NCBI GenBank assembly: GCA_961205875.1
Contig: OY540817.1
Coordinates: 14,171,001-14,235,000 of the forward strand
DNA length: 64,000 nt
DNA from: Sialis fuliginosa
Taxonomy: Eukaryota > Arthropoda > Insecta > Megaloptera > Sialidae
Direction: 5' to 3'
A program made the position numbers and the translations under genes. Positions 47,510-63,872 of the stretch are shown here, one piece after another. Position 1 is the first letter of the stretch; each line of letters begins with the position of its first letter. Under the pieces are notes generated by a model. The model did no database searches. It was not told where the DNA came from and saw only the letters and a program-made list of their open reading frames with translations.

Positions 47510-48469
47510 TATGATTGATTGAGGTGTGTAAATTATAAATTTATTTCAAGGTTACACTGTCAGAAAAGGCGGGAAATGTTAAAAACTTAATTTTTGATAA
47601 TTTCGATTATGGTAATTCAATAATAGAAACAGATATAGGTATGTATACATTGTACAATCGTATATTAATCTACTAATATATTAATATATGGTACAATGTA
47701 ATGATTAAAATCAAATTATACAATGAATTTTTGTTATCTTTATTATGTATGTACCTCTTGGCACCCTTATGTATAATCATATATTAATCAATTAATATAT
47801 GGTATAATGTATGTAGTGTACATAAGAATGGCTAGAACTTGTTATCATGTCAGTCTTTTTCTTGTAAATTAATATTTGTTGTGTTAAAATTTAACTGTTG
47901 GTAAATAATAGTTTATAAAACACTAGCTGAACTCCTCCCCGACGTTACTCAATATTAATATTAATAAATGTTTAACAATTATCACAATTTTAGTACATAT
48001 TTATTTAAAAATCCCATGGAGTATAAAAAAGTCAATAGTGTCTCTAGTCAATACATAATAAAATAAATTTAAATAGAACTAATTGCAATGGTGGCAATAT
48101 CTATTTATTTACAAATATTAATTAAATGACTTATTAAAATTATTATAATTTGATATATTTTAAAATATAGATATATATTATGTATATATTATATACGGGC
48201 TGATTTACAACTACACTAAAATTTCCGGATACATGTTCATATGAAGTTTTTTGCTTAAAATAACATCCTCGATCTACTGTAAAATTTTTTTACACTAGTG
48301 GTTTTTGACGGTAAAACGCATGATACGAAATATATCTATCCACCATGGGTAAAATGCACGATTCGTACCGTCAAAACCCCGGCAACCACTGCATTCTTAA
48401 ATGAATATTTAAATACATAATGTATTACATATTATTATTATACTGTAATGTACTAAAATTATAATTAAT
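47510..48469. other. AT-rich intergenic region with palindromic repeats
   Basis: Two related AT-rich hairpins occur at about 47646-47700 and 47767-47815, sharing ATATTAAT and TTAATATATGGTA blocks. A separate inverted repeat at 48297-48390 (AGTGGT...TTTGACGGTA and its inverse) looks like a small MITE relic. No coding exon was found. Confidence 0.5.
48297..48390. mobile_element. Short imperfect inverted repeat (MITE relic?)
   Basis: The left side reads AGTGGTTTTTGACGGTA and the right side TACCGTCAAAACCCCGGCAACCACT. The block GGTAAAACGCATGATACGA recurs in direct orientation as GGTAAAATGCACGATTCGTA inside the same 94 bp. The GC content is above that of its surroundings. It is probably a degraded non-autonomous element. 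Confidence 0.45.
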
Positions 48470-50773
48470 TTAGTCTAGACTATGCAATGGTTTTACATTC
48501 TTGCAAACATCTTCTCTGCTGCTTCTATAATTTTCAACATAAAATTCAAGCGTTTGTTTTCCTTTCTGTTCTACTTTTTCTTCAATACAAGCAATTCCTT
48601 CTCTTGAATTTTCTTCTTCTCTGGTTGTTAATGGAAATTTATAATTTATATTCAGTTCTTTAAGATGAGCAAGAATTTTTTCCAATCTGTTACATGGCCA
48701 TTTATTATCATTTAAATTGATATTTTTCAGATATTTGTTATAAAAACAAGTAAACACTTCTATATTCATGTCTGTTACTTGATTACGGCTCAAGTCAAAT
48801 GTTTCAAGAGTGTTTAGTTGAATTAACAATTGATCGTTAAATTCTTTAATTGCGTTACCAGACACGTTTAAGATTCGTAATTGGTTTAACTGATCAAAAG
48901 AATCATTTTCAATTCTATCTATATTATTTTCTTGCAAATACAACTCTTCTAGGTTGTCTACAAAATTATTAGATGTTATTTCATTGAGTTGATTGTTGTT
49001 CAGATATAGTTTCTTTATACCAGTTTGATCGAAAGCGCTTGGACGTAGACTTTCTATGCCATGATTAGATAAGTCCAATGTTTCAAGAGATAGCAATCCA
49101 CTAAAGTATTTAGAATGCAGTATTTTTATTTGCATGTCAGGTAAATGTAAGTCCGTAACATTGTCTAAATATGAAAAAGCCATAGGTGTTATCATTTTGA
49201 TAGGGTTTGATTTTAAATTGAGTTCTTTTAAACTCTTCAGACCATAGAATGCATTTATTGGCAAAAAATCAATACTGTTTTTACTTAGATCTAATTTTTT
49301 CAGAGAATCTAACCCCCTAAAACTTTCTGAATATATTATTTCTACATTTTTCTCTGATAAATCTAGCTCAGTATAAGCTTTGAGGCCTTCAAAAAATCCT
49401 GCTGATATGTTCTTCAAAATATTATTGTATTTTAAATGTATTACTGTCAGATTATGTAAGTAGTTGAAACTACCTGGTTCGATTGACTTTATTGGATTAT
49501 TTGTTAAATCAAGAATTTGTAATTTGTCTATATTCTTAAACATATCTTTCTCAAGTAACTCTATGTTATTATTTGAAAGATCAAGTTGTTTTAATCCATA
49601 CACATTAGCAAAAGCACCAGGATGAATCTTTTTTATGCCTAGATTATTTAGATCTAATTTTTCTATCGATGTAAATGCAAATGTTTCAGTCTCGAGTACC
49701 TCGATGATATTTTCATAAAGATCTAAATACTTCAACCCACCTGGAAACGATTTAGGTGCTATTTTCTTTAAACTGCAATTGCGCAAAGAAAATGTTTCAA
49801 CATCAGCTAACGCAAACGTGTTAGTGTCTAACAGATTTATGTTGTTGTTATCCATTATTAATTTCTTTACTTGGATAGTATTGAATGAACGTTTTTCTAA
49901 TGTATCAATTTGATTGTTTGATAACGATATCATTTTAAGATTTCTTAAATTATAAAATGTACCTTCATCTAATACTTGTATTTTATTATAATTCAAATTT
50001 ACAACTTCTAAATATACCAGAGTTCTAAATACTTCATTATTTATGTGTGCAATCTTGTTATTTTGCAAGTATATGTTTCTTATAGCTCTAGTCGGCCTAA
50101 ATAATTCTATAGGAATTTCATCTATTTCATTAAACTCCAAATTTAACTCTTCTAATTTCCATAGTCCGTAAAATGATTCATTTTCAATATTTTTTATGAA
50201 CTGATGTCCCAATTCAAGTTTCTTAATTTCTGTGTATTCATTGAATACTTTACCTTCAATTTTTCTAAGTTTATTTCTTTTCAAATTTAGTTCATATAAT
50301 TTTATTTTAGAGAACGTATCTGCCGGTAACACTTCTAAATTATTACCAGACAAGTCAAGAGTTCTTAGTTGTGGTAAGCCTTCAAATGATTTATCAGTAA
50401 TTGTTGTGATCAAATTATCATGTAAATATAGTTCTTTCACAACATGTAAATCATGAAATCCTTCATCGGAAATTGTTTTTATTTCATTGTTACCAAGATT
50501 TAGTAACCTCATCGACCATAATGTTTCGTTTTTAGTATTAATAAAACTATGACGATCAATCGAAACAATCGAAGATATCATAATATTGCCAATTATAATC
50601 TTTGTTTTAACATTTTGAGAATAGCTTGCAAACTCGTCTATAGAACTTCTGTCGCAAACAATCATATCTAACTTAGTTTCACAATTCTGTTGTGAAAAAG
50701 GTATTAAACATAATATGAGTAGCACCCAAAGTGAGATTTTCATTGTTGAAATATTTTTTTTCTTTATCACCAT
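48470..50773 (-). CDS. Secreted leucine-rich-repeat protein
   Basis: The coding region is a single exon of 767 residues. A hydrophobic signal peptide (MKISLWVLLILCLIPFSQQ, starting at the second Met, residue 11) is followed by a short Cys-containing cap. About 25 leucine-rich repeats of roughly 22-25 residues then fill most of the protein (for example LRTLDLSGNNLEVLPADTF). A C-terminal cap begins at KWPCNRLEKILAHL, followed by an acidic and basic tail. No transmembrane helix or obvious GPI signal is seen at the C-terminus, so it is probably secreted. A 5'UTR intron is likely: TTTCAG ends one base before the ATG, and a GTAAGT donor lies at 50949. Repeat proteins of this type include adhesion and immune factors; which orthologue this is cannot be decided by eye. 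Confidence 0.85.
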   Translation of the reverse strand: MVIKKKNISTMKISLWVLLILCLIPFSQQNCETKLDMIVCDRSSIDEFASYSQNVKTKIIIGNIMISSIVSIDRHSFINTKNETLWSMRLLNLGNNEIKTISDEGFHDLHVVKELYLHDNLITTITDKSFEGLPQLRTLDLSGNNLEVLPADTFSKIKLYELNLKRNKLRKIEGKVFNEYTEIKKLELGHQFIKNIENESFYGLWKLEELNLEFNEIDEIPIELFRPTRAIRNIYLQNNKIAHINNEVFRTLVYLEVVNLNYNKIQVLDEGTFYNLRNLKMISLSNNQIDTLEKRSFNTIQVKKLIMDNNNINLLDTNTFALADVETFSLRNCSLKKIAPKSFPGGLKYLDLYENIIEVLETETFAFTSIEKLDLNNLGIKKIHPGAFANVYGLKQLDLSNNNIELLEKDMFKNIDKLQILDLTNNPIKSIEPGSFNYLHNLTVIHLKYNNILKNISAGFFEGLKAYTELDLSEKNVEIIYSESFRGLDSLKKLDLSKNSIDFLPINAFYGLKSLKELNLKSNPIKMITPMAFSYLDNVTDLHLPDMQIKILHSKYFSGLLSLETLDLSNHGIESLRPSAFDQTGIKKLYLNNNQLNEITSNNFVDNLEELYLQENNIDRIENDSFDQLNQLRILNVSGNAIKEFNDQLLIQLNTLETFDLSRNQVTDMNIEVFTCFYNKYLKNINLNDNKWPCNRLEKILAHLKELNINYKFPLTTREEENSREGIACIEEKVEQKGKQTLEFYVENYRSSREDVCKNVKPLHSLD

Positions 50774-51856
50774 TCTGAAACAAAATAGTAGATGCTGAAA
50801 CTGTTTATAATATTATTTTATCTCTCATTTCCATTTTTTTTCTCATATTGATATTACAGCATAATAAACAAAACCAATGAAACAAATAAAACACATGAAA
50901 AAGATATTTCAATTTTACAAGATAAATTTACTAATATAACTTTACTTACTTGTGATACACTTAATATTGTTGGTATGAGAATAGTTTGAATGGTTTCACA
51001 TAATATATAAAAGTTTGAATGTTAATAATTTAATTATTTTTTAAACAATGATATCTACATGCATCAAAACACTTACAATTATCTATACCTACCTATATAT
51101 TCGTTAAAAATGCAGATATACTTTGATAAAAGTATATCTGCTATAAAATTGTATTTATATAATTTTTTTTCTGTTCTATCTATCCTGTACATTATTTATT
51201 AGTTTATAAAAAAATAAGATAAAAAATAGTAGTCCCTAGTCCCTAGTATTCAGCATAGAAATAAATTTCTTTGTGGTTTCAAAACAATATCACGTGGGTT
51301 CAGAGTTTTAACAAAATTTATTAACAAGGATTTTAATTCTGGATTTAAAATAAATAAATAAATAAATAACATTTTTCTATAATTTTTTTTTAATAATATT
51401 CAAACAAAATTTAGAAGATGGTATATTAGTTAGGCACTCCTGAGATAAATGAATACCTACAAAGTGAAAATATGAGACCTGGTCCCCCTAACTTTAGCCC
51501 TTATATTTATATAACACTATAGCTGTTACCCACGATTTCGTTCGCGTGGATAGTTTAGGTTAGTGAAAACAGCTATATTAATCTAAGATTCATTAATCTA
51601 TGATTATAGTATGATTACTTAATGTATGATTCTATTTATAAAATAGTTAAAAAAACTGAGATAACAATGGTTATTTATTTAAATTTTAAATAGTATGTAA
51701 AAAATCATAACAATGGACATTATGATTAAACTTGATCTTTCTATTGGTTGAAAAAAAAAAATTTATTGTTGCTATAGAAACGATAAAATCAATGTCACAT
51801 TTTTCGATTTTCCATGCATTTTCCAGACGTTTTCAGTTTTGACTAAATTTGTCAAA
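50774..51856. promoter_or_regulatory. Divergent LRR / CFAP91 intergenic region
   Basis: For the LRR gene (minus strand), a TATATA-type box occurs at about 51003-51013. A putative short 5'UTR exon ends at 50950 before its GTAAGT donor. At about 51519-51566 the sequence AGCTGTTACCCACGATTTCG followed by TTCGCGTGGATAG resembles a relic repeat widespread in lepidopteran genomes. CFAP91 starts at 51857; no promoter motif was recognised for it. Confidence 0.45.
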
Positions 51857-56717
<4,861 letters not shown>

Positions 56718-57647
56718 AAAAAATATTGGTTTTTATTTTATAAAATAAATTTATTGTTTAATAATATTTATTATCGATGACAACACATTTTGTTATATTT
56801 ATTTATTAGATATTTAAAACATCGTTATTAAAAATATATACAGTGGAGGTTCTTTTATTTGAACTGATACAAATTAATAACTTGTTTCAGAAACTATGAT
56901 TATCTGTTGTTTATATTCAATTGACAGATATCTGCCAGTTGAATCAAAACTGGTTTTACAAATGTCTGTAAGCGACCGTAGTTTTTTAAGTTTCTGCAGT
57001 TTAACATTAATTATCAGATATCTACCTGTTAAATAGTAGATTAGGTTTCATAAATATTACGCAAATATCCTGATATTTAAAATAACATTTAAACTAAATG
57101 ATGATTTTTCAAATAAAAAAACTACATTTTACAGCAACTCCACTGTATTGAATAAAATATAAGTAAAAAGTAATTATTCAATTGTACATTACGTAAATAA
57201 CATGCATAAAAATAATATTACTGTATTCATAAGTATTAAATTTTATAGAAAAATAGAAAATAAATATTTATAAGTAGATATTAAAATTATATTTTCTGGC
57301 ACATTTTAAAAATAAAATATCAAATAACTTACTCTAAATCAGTCACTGGAAGTAATTTTACTTGCATACGAACTGCTGTATTTGTAGTTTATAAGAAAAA
57401 AGTGCATGTTTTGGGAGAAATTATTTCTTTGGAATATTAAAAAATATATTTATATATGTATGTAACTCTTAAAAAAGTTATGGTAAATTATTACTGCAAT
57501 AAAATTAGATAACATTATATAAAACATCTGTAAAATTACTTATACGTATATATACAATAAAAATAAAGAATTTAAAAATAAATATTTGTCATGTTATAAA
57601 ATATATCAGTCAAAATGAATAATAGAACCATACATAATAGAAGAAAA
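56718..57647. other. Convergent CFAP91 / seipin intergenic region
   Basis: AT-rich, no coding exon recognised. It contains the CFAP91 poly(A) signal at its left end and the seipin 3'UTR at its right end. TATCTGCCAGTTGAAT and TATCTACCTGTTAAAT at about 56930 and 57020 are loosely similar short repeats. Confidence 0.45.
56744..56749 (+). terminator. Poly(A) signal for CFAP91
   Basis: AATAAA lies 27 bp after the CFAP91 stop codon. Confidence 0.55.
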
Positions 57648-59239
57648 TCAACAATCGCTGGCATCTGTAGGGGCAATAATATCGATGTACTCTCTTGTAC
57701 CGGACTTAGATCTCCTTATTACAATATGCTCGGCTTCGGATCCCTCCACTGGACTGTCATCTAGCATTGAAGCATCTTCCAATGAAGACGAATCTGAAAT
57801 TTATCATTATTATTTAAATACAGTGATCATAAAGTCATTTCATAGATTTTATTTCAGTAAACTTGACTGTTTTGTTTTAAAATATGTCTTTTTTTGTTAG
57901 ATTCAAATGAATTTAGGTATTAAAACTTACCATCTACATCATTTTTAAACTCAAGCTCTTTCTTCAAACTTAGCTGCTTTATTTCTTTATTCCGGCAATA
58001 TTCATTGAACTCTTGACAGTTTATCAACTGATACCAACTGAATAAACAAATCAGTATCATAAAAAATAAATTTGCAGTTATTCCTGAAATAAAAATACTT
58101 AATAACCTGAAGAAACATATATACGTGTGTATATTTTCAGTTATAAGATGCTCAGTTACCAAAACAATTTGATTAAATATCAAATTTTTTTGGCTCTCGA
58201 ACGTCTCAAATAATGATATATTTACCGACTATCCCAGATAATATTGGCCAATGGAACATCAAGTATCGCAAACCACTGAAGTGAGCATTGATCAGCAATT
58301 TTGCAGAGTATAGTTCAATATAGCGAGACTGTATTTCTATATAAATATCTGTTACGGGGTGTTGCTAAAAATTAAAAAAAAATTGTTTTAAATTATCTGA
58401 AGTTACAGTTAATTATAATTTAACCAATGAAATTAAAAAATATCACGATTGATTATTTTTTATAAAATATGGTTCAGTATTATGATAAATTAATGGTACC
58501 TCATCTTCTTCATAATCCGAGAAAAGCTCAATCGTTAACGTCTGCTTTTGATCAATGACACCAATTAACAAAGCTGGACTCATTAGGAGTGTACGAACAG
58601 CATTCAGAACAGGGTTTCGATATTGTAGAATGGTATGTCGACATACATGCTGGGCAAGAGACCTATCTCTGCTACGAAACTGGAAATAATCAATCCATAT
58701 AATTTCATATCATACATGAAGTATTCATTAATAAAATACCTGTGCACAAACCATAAACATGCCTAGTTCAGTGTTAGCTGGAGATTCTGGCATATCTAAT
58801 TCTAATTGTATATGATATGACTGACCCAACATCAAAAGTTGATGACGTTTTGTTAGTTGTACATAAGCAGATGGAAAACTGCATATTCCTTTATGTTTTT
58901 CACAGGCACTACAATACAAAAGGAGGACTGGTTTTGTTTGCAACGTTTAAAAACATATTTTAATTATACTTACTTGAACTGAATATGGACAGGTCTAATG
59001 TGTTCAACTGTAGGTACGTAAGAGTAATAAAAAGCTACATACATTAATACTGACAACCAAACTAGAGATGATGTAAGAAGTGATAGGACACCACCCCGAA
59101 AAAATAAATCTTTAATATCATTAGCTTTTTTAATTGTTTTCTGTTTGAATACATCAATTGTATCACTCACAAAACGTATAATCGGCATTTTAATACGTTC
59201 TTGATATATGTTTTGTGGTATTTTTATAATAAATGACAT
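57648..59239 (-). CDS. Seipin: Seipin (BSCL2 family)
   Basis: An ER membrane protein that forms ring oligomers at lipid-droplet contact sites and controls droplet growth. Exons: 59239-58974, 58908-58740, 58679-58500, 58364-58226, 58083-57931 and 57793-57648, giving 350 residues. The first helix is at about 49-72 (VLSLLTSSLVWLSVLMYVAF). The luminal domain carries the family motifs CSFPSAYVQLTKRHQLL, YHIQLELDMPESPANTELGMFMV, QKQTLTIELFSDYEE, IYIEIQSRYIELYSAKL and AHFSGLRYLMF. The second helix is at about 242-268 (ITANLFFMILICLFSW). A cytosolic acidic and serine-rich tail ends in IIAPTDASDC. Both helices and the full luminal fold are present, so it appears intact. It is divergent from the histidine-rich gene. 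Confidence 0.95.
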
Positions 59240-60021
59240 TTTAGAATATCAAAAACGCACACACAAATATCATAAAAATATCTGGGCGGTATGAACATTG
59301 ATTTTTTTTATTGTTCAAAGTTCAAATTTTGTTTTAATTGTTAACCTTGTCATCATAAAATGTCAAATATCACTAGTACCAATACAAATAAGATAAATTA
59401 AAAAAATTTCCTATTTGAACGTCATATAGGGATATATTTTATCTCTATGATACGTTATGTAATTATTAATAAGATACGCGCCATAATTCGATTTGAATAA
59501 AAAGAAATGGATTCCATTATTAATGTATTTTAAACAAATAAAATGGAAACATATGTTTACAACTAAAATATTTAAAACATGACGAATAAGATTTAAGATC
59601 GTATAAGTATAGTATAAGTTATATTATTACGTAAAACATGTATATAAATTATTTTAAGGAGTTCCAAAAGCAACTCAAAAATAAAATAAAACAGTTTCTA
59701 GTTTAAAACAAATGTAAATCTGTAAATTACAATAAATAATTCAGACTATAGGTATCATTAAAACTTTCAATTTAATTATGGCCCTTGACCTCATGTGGTT
59801 ACTTTTTAGGTCTAGGTTTGGTAACTAATCATTTTTACATTCAAATATCAACAATAAAACAGTTATATTCAGCACGACATACCGTTTTGTAGATATTTTC
59901 AAAAAGATTAACTACGTCACTGACAATAAAAAGTCAGTTAATACAATAACTAACGTATTTTGAAATAAATTGTGGTTACTACGTGCAGTATTCATACAAG
60001 CAAGTGGTCAGTAAAGTTAAA
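59240..60021. promoter_or_regulatory. Divergent seipin / His-rich intergenic region
   Basis: 782 bp of AT-rich DNA between two outward-facing start codons. Both promoters should lie here, but no TATA or initiator motif stands out. No repeat was recognised. Confidence 0.4.
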
Positions 60022-61761
60022 ATGACAATTGTAGGCTTAGTTTGTTTCATTGTTGCGTGCTGCTTGACCCAAAGGTTAAGCTATTTTACGGTATGTAAAT
60101 AAAATATAAAAATAATAACAATGAATACATTTATATTAAAAATCGACGATTTTTAATTTATATTTTTCCAGTAAACATGTATTATAATAAACCTAATAGT
60201 TTTAAAGTCAACGCCCATTTTTAGATTTATTGATAAAAAATTAATACTTTCTATTTATTTATACATCTATTAACATATAAGTAGTTCAGTGAAAAGTAAA
60301 TTTATAAAAATAAATACAAACCAATTTATACGAAGTGTTTTAAAAATTTTAATTAAAGTTTATGTAAATCAGTGCATTTATAAAACTAATTACCTTTTCA
60401 ATATGTTGTATGCACAAAATAAAAATGTTGAATAAATATAGCCGACCTTTAAGGTTGAAAAGTTGTTTGAACGTACTATATTTAGTCTGTATTATAACTG
60501 GTTTTGTGAATTAGATATATTATGTGCAATGTACCTGTACATTTTGTACTTTCAATTTTTCAATCTGACATTGGGCCGTAACAATGTGCGTTGAGAAGAT
60601 AAAAATTCAGTAGCGGTACGAAAATAAAAACATGAAACGGCCCACTAATGATTAACAATTATAATAATATATTTCTAATGTTATTACAATGCAAAATGAA
60701 TCGTTATAGACAAGAATGTACTACCTACAACTAAGAAGGTATGATTTAAGTATGTACGTTTTTTTAAACTTTTTAACTTCATTTTCCATAACAAAAGGTG
60801 CCATCTATATTAATTTGCCTATTGCCAAAAAGGTGACACATTAACTAATTTCGTCCTTATTAAACCGCTATACATCTTCCTTAAACTAATTTAAAGATTT
60901 CTTCAACAGAAAGCAGTATTACTACTCATACTCCTCGATGGCATAGGTACGGTGGTTAAAGCAGGTCCGATAAACCTTCCAGATATCTCTCTGGACCAAT
61001 CCAAACACTCCTCCATACAAAGACTGTTCAAACGTTCCCCACTCGAGCACGGCTACATTTCTCTGGATCTCAAGAATCACGGCAAATCAATTCTGGCCTT
61101 ACAAGCCCACGACAAAGAAATAGAATTGAAGAAACAACTCAATATCTCTCAAGATACATCACACGTCATAGTCCATGGAGATGTAATTCACGTGGTCCAT
61201 CCTGAAGAACATATACTCTTACCACATACTTCACTAGTACCTGCTCATGATATTATTCATCCTTTGATAGTTCCTGTACATCCTCATATACCTCATATAA
61301 TCCACCATGAAGATAAAATTCTCAACAGTCATCTAGTTGTACCAGTCACCCATCATGGGGTTATAATAGAAGATCACCATAAGCTCCTGGATACCCATGT
61401 GATTGTACCAATAGCACATTCAGACCATACTATATTAGAACATCACGTTGCTCCAGCATTTGTCATTGCACATGACGTTACTGTTCCTGTAATTCATGTT
61501 CACAAGGAGTCAGTGATACAGAAGATTCCCCAGGACCATAAGCATCCCCATTCGCATAAACACCATGAACATAAGCACATTGAACACCATAAAGAGTTGG
61601 AGAAGAGCGCACATGATAAGTTACACCATCACCATTTCAGATTACCGATTGTTGAAAGCTTGGAGTCGCATGTAGGTCCGTACAGGAAGGTATATGGCGG
61701 GTTTGGGGTTGGGCTTCATTTGGGGGGACATGGTGCAGGACATGGGTATTTTGTTGTGTAA
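60022..61761 (+). CDS. Histidine-rich secreted protein
   Basis: I do not recognise a named family. Exon 2 (60910-61761) encodes 283 residues. It opens with KAVLLLILLDGIGTVVKAG, a secretion signal cut by the intron, as is common in insect cuticle and silk-associated genes. Exon 1 starts at the ATG at 60022 and ends either at 60090 (before GTATGT, the stronger donor) or after nine bases (before GTAGGC); both keep the frame. The second choice (MTI plus KAVLLL) gives a cleaner signal peptide. A dibasic site (LFKRS) follows. Then come His/Val/Ile/Pro-rich imperfect repeats (HxxxVPVxH style), a charged HKHPHSHKHHEHKH-type cluster and a Gly/His-rich end (VYGGFGVGLHLGGHGAGHG). About 49 of the last 269 residues are histidine. 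Metal binding or a cuticular role is inference only. Confidence 0.75.
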
Positions 61762-63721
61762 ATTTCAAGTGTATTTTAGCTGAGAACAATTGTCGACTGT
61801 CTATATACGTGAATTTGATTGTTGTTTAATTTCGGGTCTTAATGAAAAAAATAAAAATAATAAATAAAAAAACTAACATTTATTAACCCTTTATTTAGAT
61901 AATCTCGAATAAGCGATTTATTTCTATACTTTTGTGATTGTATTGGACTTTTTCATATGTAGGTAAATTAATAATTTTTCCTTTTTAACATCTTCAACTT
62001 TAAATACTTAAAAGGTCTTTCTATAAACAAGAAATTACTTTTAAAGTAAATCTCGAGGATTTTTATATATGTTATATATGTTCCAGCTAAAAATTGATTA
62101 TTTATGTTTATTTACAAATTTTTTGTAAAAAATATTAATAAATTTTCTGCCTAAATTGCGTAAGACGAGGTTGATCGGACATTCCGTTCATTAGATACAA
62201 TGTGTTTACAAAATCCTTATCTAACGGACTGCCCTATCTAAAGGCAACACCCTTAGATTTTAGGACCCATCTAGCTGAGTTCTCTATATCCTAGTTACAA
62301 ATAAAAAAAAATGCGTACCGCTATGATGTCCAAATTTGGACGTCGCCTCCCGGTCTATGACTATTGTTTAAAAAAATAATAACAAAAATGGTCATCTTCG
62401 ATTTTTTATTTTGAAGAGAAATTTTGTTTACCTAATACTTTTTAAGATATCAATTTTTAAGTGCAGTGCCGCGCGGTAATTGCTTGGTGAACTCTGTATT
62501 GCACTATAGCTATAATAGTTATAATCATAAGAGCAACTCTGCCTTTTTAATGTAAAATTTGTTAAAATGTAATATGTTGTACTAATGAGAAAAATAATAT
62601 TAAAAAAATGTATATGTACTTTTGTTAAGAACTTATTGTTTGACGTTTTTGAACGGGAAAAAATCGACAAGGACTTAAAATATTCATCTCCTTACATTCT
62701 ATTATGTTTCTTTAGGACATTGCGATATAATTATTTATTAAAGTTTAATAAGCAATTGTTCATTTTTTTTAAATCGTAGAAGCTTCACGGTTACTCGTAG
62801 AACAATTATTCGAGTATAGATACATAATTCCGTCATTTTGTACTTTTTTTTTGATTACAATATGCAAAATACTTTAAAAGATATAATTATTTGTTTATGC
62901 GTAATGTGAAATTTTTTCACTAAATTGTAAATAAGTTATAATCCGGAAGTCCTCCATTGCAGGTTTTTTTTGTCACATGTTATTAGAAGCATATTTAAGT
63001 GAATAAAACAATAACATTCCTCAGGGAAATTTGTTCACTTCAAAACCACAATTCGATAGAACTATTGTAGCAAGTGCAATACTGCAATACATATAAGAAA
63101 ATTATAGAGCGATCGGGCGGTGCAGTTAAAAATATATATATCGTAAAAAGTATTGGGAGTAAACTAATCAGTCAAAAGGCATTCTCTTCAGAATAAAATA
63201 AGCTATTACATATTATTTTTTCAAAATAATCGAAGCATGAGTATTTGAGTAAATACCCAATTTTAATTTTAATTTTTTATAAACAATGTATTTAATATTT
63301 TTACGACAGAAAATATTTTTATATCAGTCTATCTTTTGTGCATAGTTTTTAAGATATTTAACGTTAAAATAGTAGCTTAAAGGTTCAATACATCAAAACT
63401 TTTTTGTAAATAACTGTAAAAAATAAATTTAATATTATAACATATCCTTATAAGTGCCTGAAAAACATATTGCAAAATCGTTAAAATTCTCGAGGTAGAC
63501 CTGAAAGTGATTTTTCATTGAATAACCTTAAATAGTTATTTTATATATTTTAAAATAAACGGTAGAAGTAGTATTTATATTTTTCTAACATTAGGTATAG
63601 TACACGATTCTCATATTTATTAAAACAAATATTAAGCGTAAGTCTACTCAGCTTATACTTAATTAATGACGGCCCTGGTTCCTACATCAGTTCTAAAGAT
63701 TTAAAACAAACTGTACCTACA
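61762..63721. other. AT-rich non-coding region
   Basis: About 2 kb without recognised coding exons. Open frames at 62428-62670 and 62585-62779 overlap on opposite strands, lack domains and are not called. The His-rich gene's 3' end is at the left. Confidence 0.5.
61850..61855 (+). terminator. Poly(A) signal for the His-rich gene
   Basis: AATAAA, followed by further overlapping copies, lies 89 bp after the stop codon. Confidence 0.5.
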
Positions 63722-63872
63722 CAAAGGCGTAGTTAGGGGATGGCGAAACTAGCCCCCGTCATGGCTCAAAGCCGGGGGGGAGAAAAATTACCTTATAGGG
63801 AAACAAATCTGCAGTAATGGGGGCTGATGCAGGTCCTTGCCAGAGGTACAGCGAACTCTAACTACGCCTCTG
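63722..63872. mobile_element. hAT-type MITE, 151 bp
   Basis: The element starts CAAAGGCGTAGTTAG and ends CTAACTACGCCTCTG, which match as inverted repeats at 14 of 15 positions. The flanking 8-mers are tacctaca (63714-63721) and tacataca (63873-63880), identical at 7 of 8 positions. An 8-bp duplication and CAGAGGCG-like ends are typical of hAT elements. The interior is GC-rich compared with its surroundings and encodes no transposase, so it is non-autonomous. Confidence 0.82.

Noticed and set aside
50232-50456. Plus-strand frame inside the LRR gene
   Set aside because: Shadow of a repeat-rich coding exon on the minus strand.
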